A DNA stretch of 64,000 nt from assembly GCA_903876735.1 (NCBI GenBank), contig CAIRAW010000043.1, positions 1 to 64,000 of the forward strand. The letters run 5' to 3'. The position numbers and the translations under genes are program-made. The DNA comes from an uncultured beta proteobacterium (GTDB taxonomy: Bacteria; Pseudomonadota; Gammaproteobacteria; Burkholderiales; Burkholderiaceae_C). The notes below the pieces were generated by a model. The model saw only the letters and a list, made by a program, of their open reading frames with translations, did no database searches and was not told where the DNA came from. How positions within the stretch are numbered: position 1 is the stretch's first letter; each line of letters begins with the position of its first letter. Positions 1 to 7,681 of this stretch are shown here, in pieces.

Positions 1-635
1 AAGCCCTTCATCTTTTCCAGCTTCTCGACGTTGACGTCGATGCCGACAACGACCTTGGCGCCCATGCCTTTGGCCACTTGCACCATGAAGCTGCCGACGC
101 CGCCAGCGGCGCCGACCACCACCACCAGATCGCCGCTACCCAGACGTCCGCGCACCGCCGCCTGGTACGGTGTGGTGACGGCATCGGCCACCACCGCCAT
201 GTGCTCCAGCGGAATGCCCTTGCGGTCACCGACCACGCACAGGAACTTGGCCTGCACCACGATGTGGCTGGAAAAGCCGCCATAGATCCCCATCGAATTG
301 CCGGGCATCTTCTGCGCCAGGCAGCGGTTGCCGCGACCACCTTTGCACAGATCACATTCGCCGCAGGGAATCACAGCCGGAATGATGACCTCTTTGCCGA
401 TCATGCTGGCTTCGCCGCCGATGGCCACGCCGCTGATTTCGTGCCCGAGCGAGAGCGGCGGCTTTTGCACCGTCGGCACGCCCATGTAGAAGTAGGACAG
501 ATCGGTGTGGCAAACGCCACAGCCCTTGATTTCAACCACGACGTCGCCGGCTTGCAGCGCCGGCATCGGGATGCGGGTCTTGACGAGCTTGCCCGGTTCT
601 GACATCTGCCAGGTGTCAATGAATTCTGGAATCAT
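1..635 (-). CDS. bzdX: 6-hydroxycyclohex-1-ene-1-carbonyl-CoA dehydrogenase, C-terminus cut by window edge
   Basis: Zinc-dependent medium-chain alcohol dehydrogenase expected to oxidise the 6-hydroxy product of the dienoyl-CoA hydratase to the 6-oxo-CoA ester with NAD+, in the modified beta-oxidation of anaerobic benzoate breakdown. I translated 211 residues from the ATG at 635. They show the catalytic-zinc region CGVCHTDL (about residue 33), LGHEISG, the structural-zinc cysteines in CGECDLCKGGRGNRC, and a Rossmann motif GAAGGVGSF near the cut end. The start MIPEFIDTWQM resembles known Had proteins, and AAGGA lies about 7 nt upstream. It follows bzdW by 29 nt. About 150 C-terminal residues should lie to the left, with the ring-opening hydrolase (oah/bzdY) probably beyond. 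Assignment rests on family motifs plus gene order. Confidence 0.88.
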   Translation of the reverse strand, partial: MIPEFIDTWQMSEPGKLVKTRIPMPALQAGDVVVEIKGCGVCHTDLSYFYMGVPTVQKPPLSLGHEISGVAIGGEASMIGKEVIIPAVIPCGECDLCKGGRGNRCLAQKMPGNSMGIYGGFSSHIVVQAKFLCVVGDRKGIPLEHMAVVADAVTTPYQAAVRGRLGSGDLVVVVGAAGGVGSFMVQVAKGMGAKVVVGIDVNVEKLEKMKG

Positions 636-664
636 GTTTTTCCTTTGCTTGTGTATTGCCTGGA

Positions 665-1438
665 TCAGCTGTTGCGCCAGACCGGCTTGCGTTTGTCGAG
701 GAAGGCTTGCAGACCTTCCTTGGCGTCGTCGGTTTGCATCAGTTCTTTCAGGTAGATGTGTTCCACGCTGTCGAGTGCGGCGGCGAACGGTTTGCCATCG
801 GCCTCGCGCAGGGCCCGGCGTGTGCTCAGCAGCGCCACGCGTGAGAGCTTGAGGAAGGGCGCGAGAAACGCCTGCACATCGGCGGCAAAGCTCGCGCGCG
901 CAAAGACGCGGTTGATGAGGCCCAGGGCCAGACCTTCTTCGGCCGTGAAGTTCTCGCCGCCGAGCAGCACTTCCATGGCACGCGCCGGTGGCATCAGGCG
1001 CGGCAGCAGCACGGCGGCAATCGGCGGGAAGACGGCAAGCTTGATTTCGGGCTGGCCGAACTTGGCGCCGGCTGCCGCCACGATCATGTCGCAGCCGATG
1101 GCCAGTTCCATGCCGCCGCCCAGCGCCACGCCGTTGACGGCGGCCACGGTGGGCATTGGCATTTGCTGCAGACGACGGAAGATGCCGTGAAAGACCTCGA
1201 TCATCTGGTCCACTTTGTCGGGTGTGTGGTCGGCCACTTCAACGCCAGCCGAGAACGCCTTCTCGCCGCTGCCGGTGAGCACCAGCAGTTTGACCGATAC
1301 ATCGGTGCGGCAGATGTCGAGCGCCTGGTTGATCTCGGCCATCGTGGGGATGTCGAGCACGTTGAAAGGCGCGCGATTCACGGTGAGTGTGGCCAGACCG
1401 TCGCTGACGCCGTAGCGTATGAACTCAAATGTTGGCAT
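665..1438 (-). CDS. bzdW: cyclohexa-1,5-diene-1-carbonyl-CoA hydratase
   Basis: Crotonase-fold hydratase of 257 residues that should add water to the dienoyl-CoA made by benzoyl-CoA reductase, giving 6-hydroxycyclohex-1-ene-1-carbonyl-CoA. The oxyanion-hole segments are visible as GEKAFSAGVEVADH (about residue 70) and NGVALGGGMELAIGCD (about 110). The length fits Dch proteins (about 258 aa); the ring-opening hydrolase Oah is about 120 residues longer, which argues against that alternative. The ATG at 1438 (MPTFEFIRYG) is chosen because the in-frame upstream extension is low-complexity and unlike the family. It lies 43 nt after bzdV and 29 nt before bzdX, so all three are probably co-transcribed. 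Confidence 0.88.
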   Translation of the reverse strand: MPTFEFIRYGVSDGLATLTVNRAPFNVLDIPTMAEINQALDICRTDVSVKLLVLTGSGEKAFSAGVEVADHTPDKVDQMIEVFHGIFRRLQQMPMPTVAAVNGVALGGGMELAIGCDMIVAAAGAKFGQPEIKLAVFPPIAAVLLPRLMPPARAMEVLLGGENFTAEEGLALGLINRVFARASFAADVQAFLAPFLKLSRVALLSTRRALREADGKPFAAALDSVEHIYLKELMQTDDAKEGLQAFLDKRKPVWRNS

Positions 1439-1481
1439 GGGGAAAAGCTTTCTTCTCGTTGGTTTTCGTTGCGGATCGTTC

Positions 1482-4040
1482 TCAGAACAGATCGTCCAAT
1501 TCGTCGCTGCCGCCGCCCGGCATCTTGCCATGTTCTTGCAGATAGGCCTGCATCATTTGCGACTCGCGCGAGGTGTACATGGCGGCTTCTTCGAAGGTGA
1601 ACGAGACCGCGTTGCCGCCGCGCTCGATTTGCTCGGTCAGACCCTGGCGCAGGTTCTCCACGCCCTTGATCATGAGCACGTTCTTGTCGGCGTCGAGCAG
1701 TTGGAACACCCCCGCCTCGGTGCTGATGCCGGCCACTACCGCCGCGCTGAATTCGAGCCAGGACTCGGGCGGCAATAGCGCGTCAGAAATTTTCGGCGCC
1801 AGATTGCACTTGAAGCACCGTGCGGCCTCCAGACGCGCACTGGCGTCGTCAAAACCCTTTTCCACTTCGTCCCAGCCACTTCGCTGCGCGGGCTTGAGCA
1901 TGATCGGATGGAACTTGCGTTGCTGGTTGAAGGCCGGATCTTTACCGAGGAAAGGCTGACTCTCCCAACCGTCGGTCAGCAGCGTTTCCTCGATGTCACC
2001 GTCGCCACCGAGTTGCTTGTCGATCGCCGCCGCCGCAACGCGGCCCTGAGCGATCGATTCGATCAGCGTCGACGGCCCCAGCACGCAGTCGCCACCGGCA
2101 TAGACTGCCGACCGGCTTGAGAGCATGGAGTCGGCGCGCACCGTGATGCGACCTTTCGCGTCGGTCTGCACGCCGAAACCCTCGAAGCGCCGGGGGTGTT
2201 GTCCGACAGCAGCCACCACCAGATCAACGCCTTCGCAGACTTCTTCGCCGGTATCGATTGGGCGGCGCCGTTTCGATGCGTCGGGCTCGCCCAGTGCCAT
2301 GCGGGCGTAGGTGATATTCAAGCGGTGCCCATTCGTGCCGGTTTCGATTCGCTTGGGCGCGAGCAGGTAGCGCATGCTCACGCCTTCTTCAACGCAGCCC
2401 TCAAACTCTTCCAGACGCGCCGGCATTTCTTCACGCGTGCGGCGGTAGACCATGTCCACTGCAGCGCCAAAGCGGCGCGAGGAACGCGCGTTGTCGGTGG
2501 CGACATTGCCGCCGCCGATGACCACCACCTTGGCGCCCGTCTGGATGCCGCCGGGTGTGTTGACCAGGCCCATGGTCGCGGCCTTGAGGTAGCTCGGACT
2601 GTCGACCACGCCGGGCAGATCGTCGCCGGGAATGCCGAGTTTGTCGCCACCCTGCGCGCCGATGCCGATGAAGAGTGCTTCAAAGCCTTGGGCGAACAAG
2701 GTGTCGGCGTTTTCGACGGGCGTGTTGAAGCGAAACGTGACGCCGAGTTTTTCAACCTCGAAGACTTCGCTATCGATCACCCGCGTGGGCACGCGGTATG
2801 ACGGAATGCCATAGCGCGCCATGCCACCGGCAGCCGGTTGCGCGTCGAACACCGTCACGTTGTGGCCCTTCTTCGCGAGGTAATAGGCAACGGTCAATCC
2901 GGCCGGGCCGGCGCCGATGACGCCTACCTTGTGGCCGCTCGCAGGCAACTGCTTGGAGTTCTGGCGCCACAGGCCGGTATCGTTATCAGCGGCGATGCGT
3001 TTGAGGGATCGGATCGAGAGCGGGTCATCGAGTTGGCCGCGCCTGCAGGCCGATTCGCACATCGCAAAACAGGCGCGTCCGACGATGCCGGGGAAGGGCA
3101 GTTTCTCGCGCACCACGGCAATCGCTTCGCCGTATTTGCCTTCAGCAGCCAACTGAACATAGCGCGGCACGTCGATGCCGGCCGGGCAGGCAGATTTGCA
3201 CGGCACCATGCTCTCTTCGCGTTTGGCTGGGTCGAGGGTGCGATCGGTCAGGGCGCCGGTCGGGCAGACCGTGACGCAGGCCTGGCAGAACTTGCAGCCC
3301 GATTCGATCAGCGTGGCGGCGATGGTGCCGACGTAACGCCGCAGGCCTTGCGCGGTTTCGACTTCTTTCACTTCAAGGCAGCCGACGCCGCGCACGTCGT
3401 TGCAGGCCACCAGGCAACGCCGGCAGTCGATGCACAGGTTGTAGTCGCGATCGAAAAACGGTTCGTTCGTGATGACCGGCAGCCTGGCCGGCTTGTAGGG
3501 TGGCGTCGTGTTGGGAATGCCGACGTAATCGGAGACCTTGCGCAGTTCACAACTGGAGAAGATGGAGCAGCAGCGCGTCTCGGGCGGGTTGCCGTAGGAA
3601 CACTGGCTGCGCGAGCAGCCTTCGCGCTGCGGGCAGACCAGGCAGACGTGCGGGTGCCCTCCCAATATTTTGGCCAGATGGTCTTGCCGGGCTTTCTGGA
3701 TGGGTGCTGTGTTGGTGCGCACCACCATACCGGCGCTGACCGTGCTGGAGCAGGCCTTGCTCATACCGGGCGTGCCCTGGATTTCGATCAGGCACAGATT
3801 GCAGCCCGCGCTGCCCTTGTCGGCGCAGCCGCGTTGCTGCGCGGGGGGTAAGTCCGGGTGCGCGCACAGCGCCGGAATGTAGATGCCGGCGACGCTGGCC
3901 GCGTTCAGGATCGATGCACCAATCGGCGCCTGCACGGTTTTGCCGTCAATGCTCAGTTCGATCGTCACGCCGAATTCCGCCGCGTCGCTGGCCCGAGCGG
4001 CCTTCCACCAGGTGATGACTGAAGTTGCTTGGGCACTCAT
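1482..4040 (-). CDS. bzdV: fused iron-sulfur/FAD/NAD(P)H oxidoreductase, putative ferredoxin reductase for benzoyl-CoA reductase
   Basis: 852-residue fusion. Residues about 25-100 form a NuoG-like [2Fe-2S] domain (C59, C80, C83, C97). Residues 121-147 carry a histidine/cysteine cluster ligand set (HPHVCLVCPQREGC). Two [4Fe-4S] motifs follow: CIDCRRCLVAC and CKFCQACVTVCPTGAL. The remainder is GltD/NfnB-like, with FAD motif GVIGAGPAGLTVAYYLAKKG and a second dinucleotide motif VVIGGGNVATDNA, and an extra CFKCN segment before a C-terminal tail. It occupies the position of bzdV of the Azoarcus cluster, proposed to regenerate reduced ferredoxin from NAD(P)H. ATG 4040 overlaps the upstream PHP gene by 4 nt (ATGA) and has AGGAG about 9 nt upstream. 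How so low-potential a reduction is driven cannot be read from sequence. Confidence 0.82.
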   Translation of the reverse strand: MSAQATSVITWWKAARASDAAEFGVTIELSIDGKTVQAPIGASILNAASVAGIYIPALCAHPDLPPAQQRGCADKGSAGCNLCLIEIQGTPGMSKACSSTVSAGMVVRTNTAPIQKARQDHLAKILGGHPHVCLVCPQREGCSRSQCSYGNPPETRCCSIFSSCELRKVSDYVGIPNTTPPYKPARLPVITNEPFFDRDYNLCIDCRRCLVACNDVRGVGCLEVKEVETAQGLRRYVGTIAATLIESGCKFCQACVTVCPTGALTDRTLDPAKREESMVPCKSACPAGIDVPRYVQLAAEGKYGEAIAVVREKLPFPGIVGRACFAMCESACRRGQLDDPLSIRSLKRIAADNDTGLWRQNSKQLPASGHKVGVIGAGPAGLTVAYYLAKKGHNVTVFDAQPAAGGMARYGIPSYRVPTRVIDSEVFEVEKLGVTFRFNTPVENADTLFAQGFEALFIGIGAQGGDKLGIPGDDLPGVVDSPSYLKAATMGLVNTPGGIQTGAKVVVIGGGNVATDNARSSRRFGAAVDMVYRRTREEMPARLEEFEGCVEEGVSMRYLLAPKRIETGTNGHRLNITYARMALGEPDASKRRRPIDTGEEVCEGVDLVVAAVGQHPRRFEGFGVQTDAKGRITVRADSMLSSRSAVYAGGDCVLGPSTLIESIAQGRVAAAAIDKQLGGDGDIEETLLTDGWESQPFLGKDPAFNQQRKFHPIMLKPAQRSGWDEVEKGFDDASARLEAARCFKCNLAPKISDALLPPESWLEFSAAVVAGISTEAGVFQLLDADKNVLMIKGVENLRQGLTEQIERGGNAVSFTFEEAAMYTSRESQMMQAYLQEHGKMPGGGSDELDDLF

Positions 4041-4696
4041 TGGTCTGCACTCCTGATTCTTGACTGCTGCGCGTGCAGGTAACCCGGAAAGTAGAAGCCG
4101 CTGCATTCGCGCGCGCGCACGGCGGCGATGAAGTCGGCCATACAAGTCACGGGGTGTGTGAAGCGGGTGGCGCAGCGCCCGACGGCCGCCGTCTTGTGGC
4201 AGTCGCTGCCACCGAGTGTCGGCAGGTTCATCATTTCGGCGGCGCGCAGCGCGAGTTCGTTGTCGCCATTGCTGTTGTTGCCGTTATGCGATTCGACACC
4301 GGCAATGCCCTCGAGGTCGAGCAGGCCTTCGAGCAGGCAGGCCAGGCCGACCTCGCGAAACGGGTGCGCCGGCACGCAGATGCCGCCCAGCGTGTTGATG
4401 CGCGCTATGACGTCAGCCAGCGGCAGGTAGTTGTCGCGGCCCCAGGTGTTCCAGCCATCATCCTGCACACCGTAGGCCAGCAAATGGCCGCGGTCGGTTG
4501 CGATCTCAACACCGCGCAGCACCAGCAAACCTTCATCGCGACCGACCTGTTCGACCGGTTCCGAGGCCTCGTAAGAGTAGTGCTCGGTGATGCAGACGGC
4601 ATCGATGCCCAGGGCCTTGGCACGCCGCACCAGATCGACCGGCTCAAGCCAGTTGTCATAGGAATACTTCGTATGGCAATGGGTGTCGATCCACAT
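4037..4696 (-). CDS. PHP-domain metal-dependent hydrolase, accessory gene of the bzd operon
   Basis: 219-residue PHP-family protein (polymerase-and-histidinol-phosphatase fold). The metal-binding signature is intact: N-terminal IDTHCHTKYSYD (H6, H8), then CITEHYS, PAHPFRE, ESHNGNN and GSDCHKT. Members are usually phosphoesterases; the substrate here is unknown. The ATG at 4696 (MWIDTHCH) puts the HxH motif at the normal extreme N-terminus. It starts 25 nt after the GNAT gene and overlaps bzdV by 4 nt. By position it belongs to the trio of unknown-function genes (bzdS/T/U) between ferredoxin and bzdV in Azoarcus-type clusters. Family call secure, role unknown. Confidence 0.8.
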   Translation of the reverse strand: MWIDTHCHTKYSYDNWLEPVDLVRRAKALGIDAVCITEHYSYEASEPVEQVGRDEGLLVLRGVEIATDRGHLLAYGVQDDGWNTWGRDNYLPLADVIARINTLGGICVPAHPFREVGLACLLEGLLDLEGIAGVESHNGNNSNGDNELALRAAEMMNLPTLGGSDCHKTAAVGRCATRFTHPVTCMADFIAAVRARECSGFYFPGYLHAQQSRIRSADQ

Positions 4697-4721
4697 GATG
4701 GGGCGCGCTGTGTATCGATGC

Positions 4722-5174
4722 CTATGGCAGTTCGTATTCGAGGTTGACCCGCTTGGAGGGCACAAATTTCTGGCGCGCAAAGAACTTTTCCAGCGCGAAG
4801 TCGTCCCAGTTGACCAGCGTGTAAACCTTCTTCACGCCAGCCGCCTTCATGTTCATCATGAACTGATCGAGCATTTCACTGGCGACACCGTAGTTGCGGA
4901 AATCAGGGTGCACGCCCAGCGTATCGATGGTGGCAGTGGCGTCCGATATTCCGAACTCGCCGAAGAAAACGTAGCCCATCACAAAGCCGACGACCTTGCC
5001 CTCGACCTCGCAGACGATGGAGCAGTTGATATTGGTCTTGCGGTTCAGGATGCCGGCAATCTTGCGCTCGTAGTAGTCGCGGCGGGACTGCTTGCTCGCG
5101 GCTTCATCGATGGCGACGATGGCATCGAGATCTTCCTGCTTGAGTACGCGCAGAATGCGTTCCTTGCTGGCCAT
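4722..5174 (-). CDS. GNAT-family N-acetyltransferase, accessory gene of the bzd operon
   Basis: About 150-residue GNAT acetyltransferase. The acetyl-CoA binding motif A is visible as LGVHPDFRNYGVASEML (R-x-x-G-x-A), preceded by strand VVGFVMGYV and followed by VYTLVNWDDFALEKFFARQKF. The ATG at 5174 (MASKER) is preferred over the one at 5180 because AAGGAGA is then 6 nt away rather than 1-2 nt. It lies between the Cys-rich protein and the PHP gene. GNAT genes recur in anaerobic benzoate clusters; whether this one acetylates a protein (such as a CoA ligase) or a small molecule cannot be decided here. Confidence 0.78.
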   Translation of the reverse strand: MASKERILRVLKQEDLDAIVAIDEAASKQSRRDYYERKIAGILNRKTNINCSIVCEVEGKVVGFVMGYVFFGEFGISDATATIDTLGVHPDFRNYGVASEMLDQFMMNMKAAGVKKVYTLVNWDDFALEKFFARQKFVPSKRVNLEYELP

Positions 5175-5195
5175 ATTCATTCTCCTTGGATATTT

Positions 5196-5585
5196 TTAAG
5201 CAAACAGTTCATCGTTCTTGTCGGCGCCGCGCCCGGGTCGGACGTAGACCGAGCCCCAGACCTGGCTGGGCTTTGATTTGTCTGCGGCGTCAAAACAGAC
5301 CGTGCAGGACTCGGCGTCTGCCTTGCCCGCTGTGTCGGCTGTTGCCGTGCCAAAGCGCTCGACATGGACTTCGTAGCCCATGGCGCGGTAGTTCTCGACC
5401 ACTTCCGTCAACCGTGGCTCGCCGATAGTGGTGCGCAGAATCCAGCCCTGTTGCTGCAGCAAAAAGACCGGGTCGGTGCTGTCGCTCGGTCCGCAGGAAC
5501 TGGCGCTGCAGCTTGAACCGGAGGAACAGCTTGATGCACTGGCGCAGGCATTGCCGGCCTGAACGATGGGAATCACGACTGCCAT
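5196..5585 (-). CDS. conserved small Cys-rich protein of the bzd operon, function unknown
   Basis: 129 residues. An N-terminal cysteine/serine-rich stretch (ACASASSCSSGSSCSASSCG, about residues 13-32) precedes a compact domain beginning STDPVFLLQQQGWILRT and containing VVENYRAMGYEVHVERFG and a CTVCFD motif. The clustered cysteines could hold metal or an iron-sulfur cluster, but the pattern matches no family I recognise. It starts 10 nt after the ferredoxin stop, with GGAGCG upstream of ATG 5585, so it is translated with bzdM. Position suggests one of bzdS/T/U; a role in electron transfer or cluster delivery to benzoyl-CoA reductase is only a guess. Confidence 0.65.
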   Translation of the reverse strand: MAVVIPIVQAGNACASASSCSSGSSCSASSCGPSDSTDPVFLLQQQGWILRTTIGEPRLTEVVENYRAMGYEVHVERFGTATADTAGKADAESCTVCFDAADKSKPSQVWGSVYVRPGRGADKNDELFA

Positions 5586-5595
5586 GAATCGCTCC

Positions 5596-5880
5596 TTACC
5601 AGGAATGCTTGATGGCACCGGGCGTGCAGGCCGCCGTGCAGGGCAGGCTGGCATAACCGGCGGCCGGTTTGCAGGCCGAGCAGTCATAGGCCAGCGTGCG
5701 GCAGTTCGGCTTCTTGACCCAGATGACTTCATCGTCGTAGTCGTCGGTGATGACTTCGAACATCTGCTTCGGACAGGCTTCGAGGCAGGCCCGTCCTGCG
5801 GCGCAGTCTATGCACTTGTCGGTGTCGATGCTGATGTAGTACTCGCCCGAACCGTCCTTGTAACCGTAGTTGGCAATCAT
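5596..5880 (-). CDS. bzdM: 2[4Fe-4S] ferredoxin, electron donor to benzoyl-CoA reductase
   Basis: 94-residue low-potential ferredoxin. The first cluster motif is CIDCAAGRACLEACP, with an enlarged gap between the second and third cysteines. The second cysteine set runs from CSACK to CTAACTPGAI, with an insertion also seen in ferredoxins of benzoate-degrading betaproteobacteria. It should pass electrons, one at a time, to the reductase encoded just upstream (bzdN-Q). It starts 22 nt after bzdQ and is followed after 10 nt by the Cys-rich gene. The start ATG at 5880 is the only sensible one. Confidence 0.88.
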   Translation of the reverse strand: MIANYGYKDGSGEYYISIDTDKCIDCAAGRACLEACPKQMFEVITDDYDDEVIWVKKPNCRTLAYDCSACKPAAGYASLPCTAACTPGAIKHSW

Positions 5881-5902
5881 CTGTTTGCTCCTGTTGTGCT
5901 GC

Positions 5903-6820
5903 TCAGCCGGCCTTGGCGCCCTGCTTTTGCATCAGCGTGTAGCCAAACAGCGCGGCACCCAGCGCACCGGCAATCTGGCTATCGACTTTGGTCTCCATCG
6001 CCTTGATTCCCAGCAGTTTTTCGATACGCTTGACCACGCCCGGGTTCTTGGCAATGCCGCCGGTGATGAAGAAGCCTTCTTCCACGCCAATTCGCTCGAG
6101 CAGCGAGACGACGCGCTCAGCCATCGCCTGGCAGTAAGCGGCAATCACCTTGTTCTTGGTGTAGCCGGCCTTGAGCAGGCCCAGCGCTTCGGACTTGGCA
6201 AACACCACACAGACCGAGGACACGGCGTCGGGTTCGGCATCAATGTCGAAAGAACGCGGTCCCAGTTCTGCGATCGGGATCTGCATCAGGTCCGAGATCA
6301 CTTCCATGCCGCGCCCGGTGCCGGCAGCGCATTTGTCGTTCATCAGGAAGTTGGTGACCTTGCCTTTTTCGTCGCAGTGGATCGCCTTGCAGTCCTGCCC
6401 GCCCATGTCGAGGATGGTGCGCACGCTGTTGCCGCCCATGTAGTTGGCGCCGCGCGCGTGGCAGGCAATTTCGGTGATGGCCTTGTTGGCAAAGGGCACG
6501 TTGACGCGTCCATAGCCGGTGCCGACGACGTAGTGAATGTCAGACTGCTGCATGCCGCATTTGTCCATCACGCCTTGCAGCGCGTTGGTGGCGGAGTCGG
6601 GCGAGTTGTTGCCGGTGCGCATGCTGTTGAAGCCGTACAGTTCGCCGTCCACCACCAGCACGGCCTGCGACGAGACCGAGCCGACGTCGATGCCGCAGGT
6701 GATGATCTTGGCGCTCTTCCAGTCCTTGCTGTCATCGACCCAGACGTTTTCCTGCCAGCGCCAGAATTCCTTCTTGGCCGGCACGGTTTCGACTGCTGTT
6801 TCCACGCTTGTTGAGTTCAT
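5903..6820 (-). CDS. bzdQ: benzoyl-CoA reductase subunit D-type (ATPase subunit)
   Basis: 305-residue BadF/BcrA/ASKHA-fold ATPase subunit of class I benzoyl-CoA reductase. Seen: an about 50-residue N-terminal extension rich in W and charged residues, then phosphate-binding strand GIDVGSVSSQAV, ILDMGGQD, the cluster cysteines NDKCAAGTGRGMEV and SSVCVVFAKSEA, and the adenosine motif FITGGIAKNPGVV. One [4Fe-4S] cluster is expected at the interface of this subunit and BzdP, with ATP hydrolysis lowering the electron potential. ATG 6820 is used because the upstream in-frame part is proline-rich and unlike the family. 25 nt downstream of bzdP. Confidence 0.9.
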   Translation of the reverse strand: MNSTSVETAVETVPAKKEFWRWQENVWVDDSKDWKSAKIITCGIDVGSVSSQAVLVVDGELYGFNSMRTGNNSPDSATNALQGVMDKCGMQQSDIHYVVGTGYGRVNVPFANKAITEIACHARGANYMGGNSVRTILDMGGQDCKAIHCDEKGKVTNFLMNDKCAAGTGRGMEVISDLMQIPIAELGPRSFDIDAEPDAVSSVCVVFAKSEALGLLKAGYTKNKVIAAYCQAMAERVVSLLERIGVEEGFFITGGIAKNPGVVKRIEKLLGIKAMETKVDSQIAGALGAALFGYTLMQKQGAKAG

Positions 6821-6845
6821 TGGGTATCTCCTTGCTTGCGGGTGT

Positions 6846-7655
6846 TCAGTGCTGGCGCTCGGCGGCAATCAGGGCGCAACCGAGCGCGCTGATGTACTCG
6901 GGCATGGCGGGCAGCGAGATCTGGTCAACGCCCATGGCGTTCTTGAGTGACTGCACAAAACCGGCGTTGTGCACCATGCCGCCAATCAGCACCACTTCAC
7001 CTTCGATGCCAACCCGGCGCACCATGGCGCAGACGCGACTGGCAACGGCGTCAAGCACGGCCTTGGCGATGTCGTTTTTGGGTGTGGCCGAGTGGATCAG
7101 CGACACCACCTCGGACTCGGCGAATACCGTGCACTGGGCGTTCATCGGAATCGTCTTGTCCGACAGCAGACTGGCATCGCCAAATTCCTTCAGGTTCATC
7201 TGCAGCGCACGCGACATGGCTTCGGCAAAAGAGCCAGCGCCGGCGGCACACTTTTCATTGCCGGCAAAGTCAATGGCACGACCCTGCTCGTCGGTCTTCA
7301 TGCCGCGGCCTTCTTCGGCGCCGACGTCCACCACGGTGCGCCCGAGTGGGAACATGTAGGAAGCGCCCTTGGCGCCAGCCGTCATCTCGGTGATGCCTTC
7401 GGTGGCGAAGGCCACCTGCTTGCGCCCGGCACCCGTGGCAAACACAGCACTGATCTGGTCGCGTGTCAGTCCGGCTCCGGTGAGTACGTCGTCGTACACC
7501 TTTTCGGCGGCCTGATCCGGGTCCAGATCGCCCGGCATCATGATGTGCGTCTTTCTGATCGCGTACTTGAGTTGCGGCGCGCCTTCCACCTTGATCTCTT
7601 CGAGCAGCACCACCTTGACGGTGCGCGAACCCATGTCTATTCCTGCGGTAATCAT
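6846..7655 (-). CDS. bzdP: benzoyl-CoA reductase subunit A-type (ATPase subunit)
   Basis: 269-residue ASKHA ATPase subunit, partner of BzdQ. Starts directly with MITAGIDMGSRTVKVVLLEE, followed by VVDVGAEEGRGMK, the cysteine motif NEKCAAGAGSFAEA, AQCTVFAESEV and the adenosine-site motif VLIGGMVHNAGFV. Together the two ATPase subunits couple ATP hydrolysis to electron delivery into the BzdN/O active-site dimer. ATG 7655 lies 26 nt after the bzdO stop. Paralogous to bzdQ but lacking its N-terminal extension, as in other reductases of this class. Confidence 0.9.
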   Translation of the reverse strand: MITAGIDMGSRTVKVVLLEEIKVEGAPQLKYAIRKTHIMMPGDLDPDQAAEKVYDDVLTGAGLTRDQISAVFATGAGRKQVAFATEGITEMTAGAKGASYMFPLGRTVVDVGAEEGRGMKTDEQGRAIDFAGNEKCAAGAGSFAEAMSRALQMNLKEFGDASLLSDKTIPMNAQCTVFAESEVVSLIHSATPKNDIAKAVLDAVASRVCAMVRRVGIEGEVVLIGGMVHNAGFVQSLKNAMGVDQISLPAMPEYISALGCALIAAERQH

Positions 7656-7681
7656 TTTTCGGTCTCCTTCGGGTTTCAGGT

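Noticed and set aside
5175..5180. GNAT start at ATG 5180
   Set aside because: Only 1-2 nt from the Shine-Dalgarno; ATG 5174 has normal spacing.
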